The notes under the pieces: generated by a model
The model's input: the letters and a program-made list of their open reading frames with translations, nothing else
What the model was told of the DNA's origin: nothing
The model's database searches: none
Assembly: GCA_024195265.1 (NCBI GenBank)
Contig: JAJLRJ010000013.1
Location: forward strand, 18,896,794-18,960,793
DNA length: 64,000 nucleotides
Source of the DNA: Dendrophyllia cribrosa
Taxonomy: Eukaryota; Cnidaria; Anthozoa; Scleractinia; Dendrophylliidae
Direction: 5' to 3'
Translations under genes and position numbers: made by a program
In this document: positions 1 to 9,408 of the stretch, one piece after another
Layout: each line of letters starts with the position of its first letter
Numbering within the stretch: position 1 is the first letter of the stretch

Positions 1-212
1 TCAACAAAACAAAGATATCAACAGTCTGACAGCAACATAACAAGAATAAGAAATATAACTAACGCCACGACGACTGCTAACTTTATTTTATTCAGAAACA
101 TTTAATAAACACTTGCCACTTTGCCTTTAGTAATTTTGGCATTTATTTGGATAAATATTTAAAATCTATTCAATAAATTTATTTACTTAATTTTCATCAT
201 AACGGCGTAGAT

Positions 213-1115
213 TCATTTTCTGTCCAGCTTTTTAGCAAACCACTTTACGACAGTTATTGTCTTAAAGGCTCTTTTAAAAGACCGCATACGCCAAGGGTAA
301 AGGAATTGGTTTAAAGCGGCATTAACAAGAAGGAACAAAAATTGCAAGTCTCTCAACCAGTGAATTAGAACGCAACTACACGTTTGGCACAAGTTTATGA
401 CATAGACCATCGCACACGAAGGAAATACACACATCACAAACGAAGTGGTTATCAAAAGAAGTGAATTCGTTGCCTTCTTTTCTCTTTTTATGCGCTTCTC
501 TCGCTCTGTGCTGCTTTGAATATGTACAGAATTTCTATTATGCCTTTTAAGATGAGAGTAGACGCGGTAGTAAACGAATATAAGAACTGCAGTGGCGATG
601 ACCAGTGATGCGTTGGTGAATATGAGGGCTAATTTATAGAAACCAACAACAAGGTAGAGTAGGGGGAGACCAAGAGAAACTATCCACACAACCACTGATG
701 TGGCTACTACACTGGACAGCTTGGAGCGTTGGATGAGATCCGTGTTCACTGCTTGATATCTGTTGATGGCCAAAGCTACTATGCTCATAACTGATGCTGT
801 CGTGGTCAGAAAAAAGGACACATGAACCAGCCATTGTATATTCAAAACGTCATTTTTTAGTGCCTCGTTTACGTGAAAGCCTACGAACAATGAATCTGTT
901 ACTGCTCCAGTGATGAGGTCTGCGATGGCAAGATTTAGCACCAAATAATTAAATGGCGTTTGTAGATTTCGTGTTGGGTTCCTTATCACAGCCCAGCAGA
1001 TGAGCAGGTTACCAGGTACCGTGATGAGCGTCAAGATGGCTGCTATAGTTGACGTGGTAACGGAGGTTGCAAATGGAGCCCAGTAGTCTTGACACCGGTT
1101 GGACGCCGGAATCAT
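213..1115 (-). CDS. Class A (rhodopsin-like) GPCR, single exon
   Basis: An intronless 300-residue seven-helix receptor, about the minimal length for class A GPCRs. Visible landmarks: GN of helix 1 (residues 35-36), LAIAD of helix 2 (Asp66), NRY in place of DRY at the end of helix 3 (118-120), CVFP in place of CWxP in helix 6, and NQFLY in place of NPxxY in helix 7 (269-273). A basic third intracellular loop (about 200-220, EKRIKREKK) fits G-protein coupling. The residue 25 positions before Arg119, normally the disulfide Cys of helix 3, is Gln94, so the canonical disulfide to loop 2 seems absent. Families of such single-exon receptors are expanded in anthozoans. The ligand cannot be predicted. 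It would act in the plasma membrane. The start ATG at 1115 is the only one upstream of helix 1, and the N-terminus is very short. Confidence 0.9.
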   Translation of the reverse strand: MIPASNRCQDYWAPFATSVTTSTIAAILTLITVPGNLLICWAVIRNPTRNLQTPFNYLVLNLAIADLITGAVTDSLFVGFHVNEALKNDVLNIQWLVHVSFFLTTTASVMSIVALAINRYQAVNTDLIQRSKLSSVVATSVVVWIVSLGLPLLYLVVGFYKLALIFTNASLVIATAVLIFVYYRVYSHLKRHNRNSVHIQSSTEREKRIKREKKATNSLLLITTSFVMCVFPSCAMVYVINLCQTCSCVLIHWLRDLQFLFLLVNAALNQFLYPWRMRSFKRAFKTITVVKWFAKKLDRK

Positions 1116-2290
1116 TTTCGCTGGTGATATTAATGAAAAGGCACAAGAAGAATGGGATTAATTACATCAATTTGCCGCTACCTTATTTCTAAAATGAATG
1201 AATAGTGATATATTCTCACCGAGGCTACCAACTAATAATGCCTCAGGATGTAATAAGATATGGGATAGGCCATCCCTTCGGCTAAAGCTACCTAGCAACT
1301 CACAGGAAGCAGAGAGTGCTAGGAAAAAACCAGAGCGGAAGCACCTAAATGCGAACTTTCCTCCCAAAACTCAGAAATAGGGTAAGCATGAGGAAGAAGA
1401 TCATGAAGATAATGTTCCCTCCTCCCATAACTCAGAAAATCCTCCCTCCTTGTAGTAGACTTGCCGCAAACTAGAACAAAACGGACTTTGAGAAAGTCTA
1501 TCCTTGTGGTAGTACTGATTTTATGGAAGGGAGCCTTATAATAAGAAACAGGACGGAAAAATAGTAACCGCGCTGTATGCCAAATTTGAGCACTAACGGC
1601 TACCACCGCTACAGGGGCACAAGAAAGTAAAGGGTAACAGTAACGAATTGTTGAAAACCAACCATAGCAAAAATACCTAAAGAAGGGTAGCAAACTGAAT
1701 TGTAAAGCAACCCGGCAAAGGCAACAGCTCTAGTTAGGATAACGTTGTAGAATCCTTTCCCACCCCTCGACATCGTGAGTCTGTGAATGTCTACCTCCAA
1801 AAACAAAAGAAACAACAAAAAAGTTTGGGTTTCTAAAAAGTACCGCGTTTGCCAAGTCCGTAACCAATAACTTGGAAACCTAATGTAATGGGGGAACCGG
1901 GGCCGCCGCGCTTTGGGGTAAACCCTACAGAACACCAGCAAGCGGACAAAACGTAGGCTCACAGCCTAATTCCGAGCACTGAGGAAAAAAACAAACATAG
2001 AAAGAAACACCGCTAAGAGATAGGTATAACCCCACAGCGAAGCAACCCCGAAATACCCCGTCCAGGGACAGAGCAATGAAGGATATAAGACAATCCCTTC
2101 GAGGAAGCTTCGCAAAAAGGTTCCCCACGGAAATTGACAGAATACAAACTATAAGACGGACACTAAAAGATAATACAATGCTAGAAAACAGACTAGAATT
2201 GACGACCACTAAGGTCGGGCCTGGAATTGCTATCCCTAAGATAAATGGAGGCTTTTCCCCGCGAGGATTTAATTCGCTTTTAACATAATA
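1116..2290. other. Unexplained region upstream of the GPCR
   Basis: About 1.2 kb with no recognisable gene. The minus strand holds three overlapping open frames of 117-124 codons in different registers, rich in hydrophobic residues, with no domain I know. A 28-bp piece at 1180-1207 (core CTTATTTCTAAAATGAATGA) matches the repeat family at 3886-4090 and 4651-5060. Base composition is more even than the AT-rich flanks. It could be a decayed element or the 5' region of the GPCR. Confidence 0.3.
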
Positions 2291-2756
2291 CATTTAGCGC
2301 GAAACCCCCCGCTAAGACATAAATTACGCGGCACAAAAACTCGCTGCGCATAGCTGAGAAAACAAGCAGAGAAAGGAAAGAAGCCGGCTGCTGCAGATGA
2401 GGCTAGGTTAAAGTATAATGAATAACACTGACGAAATGCATAAAAAATTTTGCCTGCTGCATAAACCAACTGTTGCCAGCAAATTCCGTAAACCGCGGAT
2501 TCGTAACCTACAAAGGTACAGTCATACCTTTAACGCATATTAAAAAGGGCAAACACGTTGCTGGCGGGAAATTCCATATTGCAACGCAAAACACATGCGC
2601 TTGCGGAGATTCCAATTGACAGCTAAAACAATGCACCCGTGAAAACTACAAAAGGCCGCGCAAATAAAAAATTCCTTGCCAAATCATGTGGTGAAAGGGT
2701 CTTTATAACATAGCTAGAATTTTCACGTAATCAAATTTAATAGCGCGAGCTTGCTT

Positions 2757-2791
<35 letters not shown>

Positions 2792-2830
2792 ACTAACACC
2801 TCGAGAAACACCGCGTTGATAATGTTATAA
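2291..2830. repeat. Degenerate upstream part of a ~39-bp minisatellite
   Basis: From about 2540 the sequence shows phrases such as GGCAAACACGTTGC and AAACACATGCGCTTGCGGA spaced roughly like the units of the cleaner array at 3022-3770. It is probably the eroded edge of that array, separated from it by the foldback element at 2831-3021. No gene seen. Confidence 0.45.
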
Positions 2831-3021
2831 AACAATTAGTTCATGCTGCAGCTGTGCGTATGTCGAGATATTGAGCACTTGGGAAGTTTGGAGAACACTC
2901 AAGAGGCTAGAGTTGCACTCGGCTGCGCCTCGTGCAACTCTTACGCCTCTTTCGTGCTCTCCAAACTTCCCGCGTGCTCAATATCTCGACATACGCACGC
3001 TGACGCATGAACTAATTGTTA
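2831..3021. repeat. Foldback (palindromic) element
   Basis: Near-palindrome of about 190 bp. The outer arms are AACAATTAGTTCATG at the left and its complement at the right. Inner arms pair CGAGATATTGAGCAC with GTGCTCAATATCTCG, then GGGAAGTTTGGAGA with its complement. The two halves meet around GCACTCGGCTGCGCCTCGTGC. There is no coding capacity. It resembles a foldback MITE and sits inside the minisatellite. Confidence 0.75.
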
Positions 3022-3770
3022 AATTCCACAGTGCAAACATATGTGCTGTAAGTGAAAAAGTTCCTTTTAACAGCGTAAACATACCAGTTCGTGAGAGTTC
3101 GATAGACCGGCGAAACAAATTTGCTGATGAAAAAGTCCGTTAAACAGCGCAAACAAATTCGCTCGTGGAAATTCCAATCAGCAAGGAAAGCATATATGTT
3201 CGTGAAAAATTCCCTTAACCGGCGCAAACAAATTTTCCTAGTAAAAAAGTCTATAAAACGGCGCAGAACATATTCGCTAAGGAAAAACTTTATATAACAG
3301 CGTAAACGCATTCGCTAGTGGAAAAAGGTCCATTTACCGGCGCAAACAAATTTGCTAGAGAAAAAGGTCATAAAACAGCGTAAACACATACGCTTGCGAA
3401 AATTCCATTAAACAAGGCAAACACGCTCGTGAAAACTCCATACAACCGCGGAAACACATACGCTTGCAAACTTTTTGTAAAACACGGCAAACATATTTGC
3501 TGATGAAAAGAACCGCTAAACATCGTAAACATATAAGCTCATGTAAAGTACCATCTAACAGCGCAAACAATATTCGCTCGCGAAAATTCCATAAAACAGC
3601 GTAAACATATTCGCTCGTGAAAACTCCATCTAACAGCGCAAACATATTTGCTCGTGAAAATTCCATCTAACAGCGCAAACATATTCGCTCGTGAAAATTC
3701 CATAACAGCGTAAACACATTCTCTCGTGGAAGTTCCGTCTAACAGCGTAAACAAAAATCCGCCCGTGCAA
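3022..3770. repeat. ~39-bp minisatellite, about 19 units
   Basis: Imperfect tandem units of about 36-40 bp built around AACAGCGYAAACATATTCGC then TCGTGAAAATTCCATCT. The 3' units (3540-3740) are the most alike and the 5' ones drift. Cys/Phe-rich open frames on the minus strand arise from the unit and are not genes. Confidence 0.85.
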
Positions 3771-3866
3771 AATCGAGGAAAACAAAAGAAACCACTCCGG
3801 TGGGACACTCTTTTAGTGGAATGTTTTTGTTTTTATGTCATTTTGCACGGGCTAATTTTTGTTTTT
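3749..3866. repeat. Short inverted-repeat element
   Basis: AAACAAAAATCCGCCCGTGC at the left is mirrored by GCACGGGCTAATTTTTGTTT at the right with about 70 bp between. It overlaps the last minisatellite unit, so it may be an insertion at the array edge. Confidence 0.6.
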
Positions 3867-3885
3867 GACTGTAGTGCGACCAGGC

Positions 3886-4090
3886 CCTTATTTCTAAAAT
3901 GAATGAATAGTTTATATATTGTGTTGTTTTTCCAAATGAAGGTGAATATATATATATTGGACCCTAGTACCTTTAAGCCCACTATTTTTCTTCTGTAAAT
4001 AACTTTAATTGCTACCTTATTTCTAAAATGAATGAATAGTTTATATATTGTGTTGTTTTTCCAAATGAAGGTGAATATATATATTGGAAA
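3886..4090. repeat. Interspersed repeat R2, two tandem copies
   Basis: The phrase CTTATTTCTAAAATGAATGA, then TTTATATATTGTGTTGTTTT and GAAGGTGAATATATAT, occurs at 3888 and again at 4017, separated by a segment ending in TTTAAGCCCACTATTTTTCT. The same family recurs at 4651-5060 and as a fragment at 1180. No coding potential. Confidence 0.75.
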
Positions 4091-4490
4091 GGTACAAACA
4101 AATATTGAGCCACCTAGCACTGGTGATACAAACAAGGAATCAAAGAGTTAACTCTGTGTAAATTATAGTGCTAAGGTCAACCCATAAATTTCCCTGTACT
4201 GAGCGTTAGCCCTAGTAAGGAAATGAGGGACCACACGAGGGGAAGAAAAAAAACCTTTGACCTCGGTGGGATTCGAACCCACGACCTCCGAATTAGATCT
4301 TCCGTCGCTCTACCGCTTGAACCAGAGGCCGTACGGGAGCAGATCGTGGATAATAAGATGGCAATTCGTGGCAATGAGAATGGCAAGGGTACAAATAAAT
4401 GTTGAGCTACGTAGCACTGGTGATACAAACAATTTATGGGTTGACCTTAGCACTATAATTTACACAGAGTTAATTCTCTGATTCCTTGTA
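4088..4490. repeat. Composite repeat with direct and inverted ends
   Basis: A ~44-bp segment (core CACTGGTGATACAAACAA) occurs at 4088-4133 and 4388-4431 in the same orientation. The ~58 bp that follow the first copy (4134-4192, core GTGCTAAGGTCAACCCATAA) reappear inverted after the second (4430-4489). The tRNA-like block lies between. The arrangement suggests a past inversion of the middle of a repeat. Confidence 0.65.
4259..4330 (-). tRNA. tRNA-Arg(UCU)-like sequence, probably a tRNA-derived repeat
   Basis: On the minus strand a 72-nt tRNA-like fold can be drawn. The T arm is intact (GTGGG TTCGAAT CCCAC), the D arm is GTTC/GAGC, and the acceptor pairs with one mismatch at its base. The anticodon stem is CGGAA/TTCGG with one mismatch, and the loop is GATCTAA, i.e. 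anticodon TCT but with A instead of U at position 33. Box A- and box B-like promoter elements are kept. The broken U33 and the position inside a repeat argue for a decayed tRNA or SINE head rather than a working gene. Confidence 0.5.
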
Positions 4491-4737
4491 TATGTTGTAG
4501 TTATTTTTTTATTTCAGTTAATTTTTGTTTTTTCTTTGTTTCAAATTCATTAGCATATATTACCATACCCAAAAACAATGGAAAAATAAAAATTACCTGA
4601 GATAAAAAATTAACTACAACATATATATAATGTACTCTTCTGTAAATAATTTTAGTTGCTTCCTTATTTCTAAAATGAATAAATAGTTTATATATTGTGT
4701 TGTTTTTCCAAATGAAGGTGAATTTAGCAAATTTCCA

Positions 4738-4871
4738 CCGGTTTTCCGTGGTGTGGACTCTTATTTACCACGATCTACGTCATCACATGGTCAATATTTG
4801 TTGCTGACGTAAATTTGACCATGTCATGACGTAAATCATGGTAAATAAGAGTCCACACCACGGAAAACCGG
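4738..4871. repeat. Near-perfect 134-bp palindrome (MITE)
   Basis: Arms begin CCGGTTTTCCGTGGTGTGG and run through CTCTTATTTACCA to a centre near 4800, then mirror back to CCACACCACGGAAAACCGG. It would form a long hairpin. No coding capacity. Confidence 0.85.
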
Positions 4872-4880
4872 AAGAAATCT

Positions 4881-4999
4881 GTTTTTACCACAATATTTAG
4901 AAATTGCGTGATGTTAGCGTCAGCACCGTTGTCTGCACTCTCATTTACCACCCGCATCGACTAATCAGATTGCGAGATTACCGGCAATTGTGGTAAAAA
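4881..4999. repeat. Second inverted repeat, adjacent
   Basis: TTTTTACCACAAT at the left pairs with ATTGTGGTAAAAA at the right, about 90 bp apart. Together with the preceding palindrome it forms the insertion in the R2 copy. Confidence 0.6.
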
Positions 5000-5133
5000 T
5001 ATATATTGAACCCCAGAACATGTTAAGCCCACTATTATTCTTCTGTAAATAACTTTAGTTCTGCATCATATTTTTCGTATGCACATCAATGATACCGTGG
5101 CAATCCGTGTGCAATGTATTTAAGTTTATTATT

Positions 5134-5372
5134 TTGCGGTTTTGAATTGAGTTTGGAAAGTAATTTCGCGATTGCCTCGCGCCACTTTCTCAACTCTCTC
5201 AAGTAAAACCAAAATCAATTGTGAATTGGCTGCACGCGTTTTCCCGTGCTTGGCGCCGGCTACCCATATTTGCTTCTCGTTCTGATTGGTTCTTTGGATT
5301 GTCAACCTATGTTGTGATTGGCCAGAGCGATTTCTTTGTTTTGGTTCTGCGACACTCAATTGAAAACTGCTC
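5134..5372 (-). repeat. TA-target MITE with CCAAT-rich interior
   Basis: Ends resemble GAGCAGTTTTCAATTGA. The interior includes GGCGCCGGC, ATTGG motifs and GTTTTGGTT, and matches the better copy at 18301-18582 in inverse orientation. It is more decayed at its left end. Confidence 0.7.
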
Positions 5373-5559
5373 TAAAGTCTATTCTGTAATCGAAAATAAA
5401 TAGTTAAAATGACAAATTGACGTCTATGAAAATGAGCTTATAGCGTTTATAGTAGATGCAAACGCAACTCTACTGGCAATGTAAAGAAAACAAAATTCTC
5501 AAAAAAAGAAACAAAACAAACAAAAGGCCGAGACTTGGGCGTGCAATATGGCGGTCTAA

Positions 5560-5720
5560 CAAGAAATATATCAAAATAGTGCGATTGTACGTTAGTAATT
5601 ATATTGTCACCCTATAGTACGATGTTACGTTCTTACGCTAGTACGTTAATACGTTCATACGGAAATAGTAATGTAGTTGGTACGATAGTGCGATCGTACG
5701 TTAGTAACATCGTCACTTTA
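5560..5720. repeat. 106-bp GTACG-rich satellite, partial units
   Basis: About 1.5 units carrying TACGATGTTACGTTCTTACG and GGTACGATAGTGCGATCGTA. This is the same unit as the array at 14572-15118, in the opposite orientation. Fragments also lie at 6905-6977, 10810-10837, 13327-13470 and 24838-24905, repeatedly next to R1 copies. Confidence 0.75.
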
Positions 5721-5970
5721 TAGCGGAGCTCGCGGGCCGAAGGCCCGGCGTAGCCCCATACTCATAGAACCTATGCCCGTCATTTTTCATGGTCATGGCT
5801 AGCGGAATGTTTCGCGGGTGCGTGTGTGCCCGCCCGTGTTGCCACACAACATCCGGGATCTTAGCAATTTTGAAAGCAAACCGAGGCGTACCGAGGCTTT
5901 GTTTTTCGCGCGGCCACACAGCCGTGAGCTCGGTAAACACTTTAGTTGGATTGTTGTGTTTAGCGGAGAA

Positions 5971-6115
5971 TAGACACTTTTAATAAATACCACGATGCAT
6001 CATTTTCCGCTAATGACGTCAAACATATTCTTTTGAATTCCCTTGCAATTCAAAAGAATATGTTTGACGTCATTAGCGGAAAATGATGCATCGTGGTAAT
6101 TATTAAAAGGGTCTA
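5971..6115. repeat. 145-bp palindromic TA-target MITE
   Basis: Arms TAGACACTTTTAATAA... with GATGCATCATTTTCCGC and ATTCTTTTGAATT mirror each other around 6043. The other R1 copies read GCGGAGAATTAAAGTCG across this point, giving a natural empty site and a TA target. A second copy is at 50273-50417. Confidence 0.85.
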
Positions 6116-6867
6116 TAAAGTCGTTATTTCCCTGCAGTTTTTCGCGGTTTGCTACTCAAGACTCAAGACAGGGATACTCAGAAGCCGCTTTAGTGGAAAA
6201 AGAAGAGCTTTCAGGAATAAAATCTTGCTTCGAGGAACTTATCAATGCAGGGGAGATGTTTGTTTTACGGATTAACGGAAATTTAAAGAATTTTCAAGGA
6301 CTTTCAAGGTAAAAAAAATTATATTTTTCATAAGCTTAAGACTTGCTTTCCATGGTGATTCAAGCTGTTGGCTGCGAGATTTGTAATATTTTGGTCCAAC
6401 ATGTCCCAGTCGAAATCGGAACTCAATTGAGCGAGGACTTTGAGGCATGGCGATAGGACCGTTGGATAGCAAAGATTTTCGAGGATTGTACGGGATAATA
6501 AAAGACATTTATTTTGAAATCACTCCGGCAGCGGTCGATGAGACTAACTGAGCTGAGCGCGTGGGGACGCGAAACCTGAGCTGAGCGCGTGAAGACGCGA
6601 ACACGATACGGCTAGCTAGTAACGCAACATACTTGACAAACAAAAACTATATTCTATTCGGAAAGTAGTCGTACTAGTTATTCTAGACAGAGAAAAGTTG
6701 TTTTTGTGAACTTTTGTACGGTCGGGTAATACGATTTTTCAGAATTGCTAAAATTGAAAATAGCCCGGTCGTCAATCTTAATTCTTGTGCTTCCAACCTT
6801 TCACCTTAGTTAAGTTTCACCTTAGTTAAGCTTGTTCAAAGTGCGACGCTGTTAGGCTTGGCCTATC

Positions 6868-6873
6868 TATCTA

Positions 6874-6904
<31 letters not shown>
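6868..6904. repeat. (TATC)n(TA)n microsatellite
   Basis: TATC units followed by about 13 TA units at the 3' end of R1 copy 1. Shorter versions end the other R1 copies, so the tract belongs to the element end. Confidence 0.85.
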
Positions 6905-6907
<3 letters not shown>

Positions 6908-6977
6908 GTTCATACGGAAGTAGTAATGTAGTTGGTACGATAGTGCGATCGTACGTTAGTAGCATCGTCACCTTATA

Positions 6978-8445
6978 GCGGAGCACTCGCCGGGCCGAAG
7001 GCCCGGCTACGCAGCCCCATACTCATAGAACCAGAGAACCAAAGAACCCATGGCCGTCATTTTTTATGGTCATGGCTAGCGGCATGTTTCGCGGGCGCGT
7101 TGTGTGCCCGCCGTCGCGCAGGGATAACTCGCGGGCGCGTATACCGTCGTAAAACATGCGCGTATGACGCCACACAACATTCGGGATCTTTGCAATTTCA
7201 CGTCACCTGGGAAAACACTGCTGAGTTTAGCGGAGAAAACCGTTTAAATTAAAGTCGTTATTCTCTTGCATTTTTTCGCGGTTTGCTACTCAAAACGGAT
7301 ACTAATTAAGTATTGTTCCACATAAGAACGATAGCAAACTTCATTGTTCTGCGGCATTAGCTCTTTCCCACATAGAATATCTTTGATTTCAAGAATAGAG
7401 GAGGAGCTGATGGTTAATAATTATATTTCATTATAAAAATAAAGAAAATCCATTTGCGTCAAATAAATTTTAGGAAATGTTCGTGCTTAACCAATCGGAA
7501 TAGCAGAAGACAATAGCTAATAATTTTGCTTCTTTGATGAAGTTCCCCAAATACAATTTCTTTTAAAAATTGTATGTTGTGCGATTGGGTCTCAAATTAC
7601 TTGAAACCTTAAAATAATATACAAAATGCACCTTGAACTTTAACTTTTTAGCGGTTTTTGAGTCTAGGCCAATGAGATCACTAGTTGTAACAATAAAAAA
7701 TCTTGACATTCCATCGTGTTTGACATTCCATTGCCGTTCAGCGCTATCCTTGTTAAGCGGATCATTACTTAAAGGATACTCAGAAGCCGCTATAGTGGAA
7801 ATAGAAGAGCTTTCAGAGATAAAATCTTGCTTCGAGGATAGGAGCAATGCGGGAAGATGTTTGTCACTTCGGGTTTCAGAACTGAAGAAGCGGAGATTTA
7901 ACAATTTCCAAGCAGTGGAGGGACTTAAAGGTAAAACAAAATACATTTTTGGATGAGAATTTATGTTGATATCAATCTGTGATTGACTTTTTCTTTGTGT
8001 TCTCGCTAGTTTTTGTTTATAACACGCGCTCAATTAAATTCAGTTGTTTTGATTTCTTTCATCGGAGACATCTCGGCCTCGATATGCTTTTAAGGCTGGT
8101 TTTCACTAGCGCATAAGCATAAGCACAAGCCAACATACGCAGACTCAGTAACGTGTTGATCATTAGTGCCTATTGTTCTGTTTTGTTCAAACAATTGGAA
8201 CTAATGATCAACATGTTACTGAGTCTGCGTATGTTGGCTTGTGCTTATGCTTATGCGCTAGTGAAAACCAGCCTTTAATGGTTCGTGTTTTGCTTTTAAA
8301 CATAAACTTATGGAGATTTGAATAAAATTTTTCGAAAGAAGATTGTGTTGTCCATTTTTTATGCGTTTGTTCATTCATTACATAGGTTGAAAAGCGATTT
8401 TATTTAAAGAAAACAAGACTTGGATTTTATAGTTCCAAACTTCAG
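6978..8445 (+). repeat. R1 copy 2, with a ~460-bp unrelated insertion
   Basis: The 5' GC-rich part runs to about 7312. The R1 middle (GATACTCAGAAGCCGCTATA) resumes at about 7770, so roughly 7313-7770 is extra sequence without terminal repeats that I can see. A hairpin element interrupts at 8094-8274. The copy then runs to GAAAAGCGATTTTATTTAAA and its 3' third is missing. Confidence 0.65.
8094..8274. repeat. TTAA-flanked hairpin MITE
   Basis: Long perfect arms: GGCTGGTTTTCACTAGCGCA, then TAAGCATAAGCACAAGCC, mirrored to CCAGCCT. TTAA is at both edges (8090-8093 and 8275-8278). Other R1 copies read CGCTATAAATGG at this spot, so it is a clean insertion. Confidence 0.85.
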
Positions 8446-8449
8446 AAAG

Positions 8450-9404
8450 CAAACCGAGGCGTACCGATGCCTTGTTTTTCGCCTGGCCACACAGCCGTGA
8501 GCTCGGTAAACACTTCAGTTGGATTGTTGTGCCAATAGCGGAGAATTGAAGTCGTTATTTCCCTGCAGTTTTTCGTGGTTTGCTACTCAAGACAGGGATA
8601 CCCAGAAGCCGCTTTAGTGGAAAAAGAAGAGCTTTCAGGGATAAAATTTTGCTAAGAGGAACTTATCAATACAGGGGAGATGTTTGTTTTACGGATTAAC
8701 GGAGATTTAAAGAATTTTCAAGGACTTCCAAGGTAAAAAAATTACATTTTTCGATGGGAATTTATGTTGATATCAATCTCTGATTCACTTTTTCTTTGTG
8801 CTCTCGTTAGTTTGGAGAATTGTTTATAAAACGTGCTTAAATTCAGTTGTATTGTTTTCTTGAATTTCATCGAAGACAGCGCTATAATTGGTAGTACGCG
8901 TTTTGCTTTTAAACATAAACTTATTGAGATTTGAATCAAATTTTTCGAAAGAAGATTGTGTTGTGCAATTTTAAGTGTTTGTTCATTCATTACATAGGTT
9001 GAAAAGCGATTTTATGTAAACAAAACAAGACTTGGATTTCATAGTAACTGTTCTAACTTCACTCGCGTCGCCTTATGCAAATCTGTTTGTGTATTTTTTG
9101 CAATTTTGATTTCCAATTCAGTTTCTCGGGCAATTTTTGATACGTAACAGGTGTATGTTATTCGGAAATTAGTCATACTAGTTATTCTAGACCCAGAAAA
9201 AGTTGTTTTTGTGAACTTTTGTACGGTCTAAATGTAGTGTGCAGACGGTCGCGTAATTCTGTTTTTGAGAATTGCTAAAATTGAAAAATAGCCCGGTCGT
9301 CAATTTTATTCTTGTGCTTCCGAACTTCCACCTTAGTTAAGTTTATCATCGGCTTTTTGTTCAAAGAGCTACGCTGTTAGGCTCAGCCTATCTATATATA
9401 TATA
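8450..9404 (+). repeat. R1 copy 3, 5'-truncated
   Basis: Begins inside R1 at AAAGCAAACCGAGGCGTACC and runs through all later landmarks to GCTCAGCCTATC and a short TA tract. Copy 4 starts within a few bases. Confidence 0.75.
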
Positions 9405-9408
9405 TTAG

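Larger units (their letters stand above)
4651..5060. repeat. R2 copy split by palindromic insertions
   Basis: Starts with the R2 phrase CTTATTTCTAAAATGAATAA and GAAGGTGAAT, then is interrupted, and resumes at about 4998 with ATATATTGAACCCC and TTAAGCCCACTATTATTCTT as in the intact copy. The ~270-bp interruption holds two palindromes, at 4738-4871 and 4881-4999. Confidence 0.7.
5722..6905 (+). repeat. R1 interspersed element, copy 1
   Basis: R1 is a non-coding repeat. Its 5' end holds a GC hairpin (GCGGGCC GAA GGCCCGGC), then ATGGTCATGGCTAGCGGAAT and TTTCGCGGGCGCG. Its middle has GATACTCAGAAGCCGCTTTA. Its 3' end has TTCTAGACGGAGAAAAAGTT and TTAGGCTTAGCCTATC, running into TATC/TA repeats. This copy has a palindromic insertion (5971-6115), and its segment at about 6325-6630 differs from the others. 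Confidence 0.75.

Noticed and set aside
1319..2293. Organellar (mitochondrial) DNA insertion
   Set aside because: Hydrophobic frames suggested it, but no recognisable mitochondrial protein or rRNA emerged in any frame.
3012..3808. Cys/Phe-rich minus-strand frames of 89-103 codons
   Set aside because: Readings of the ~39-bp minisatellite in shifted frames; no start context and no family similarity.
4177..4481. Frames reading GFEPTTSELDLPSL and similar
   Set aside because: Readings across the tRNA-like repeat; a common false protein in animal genomes.
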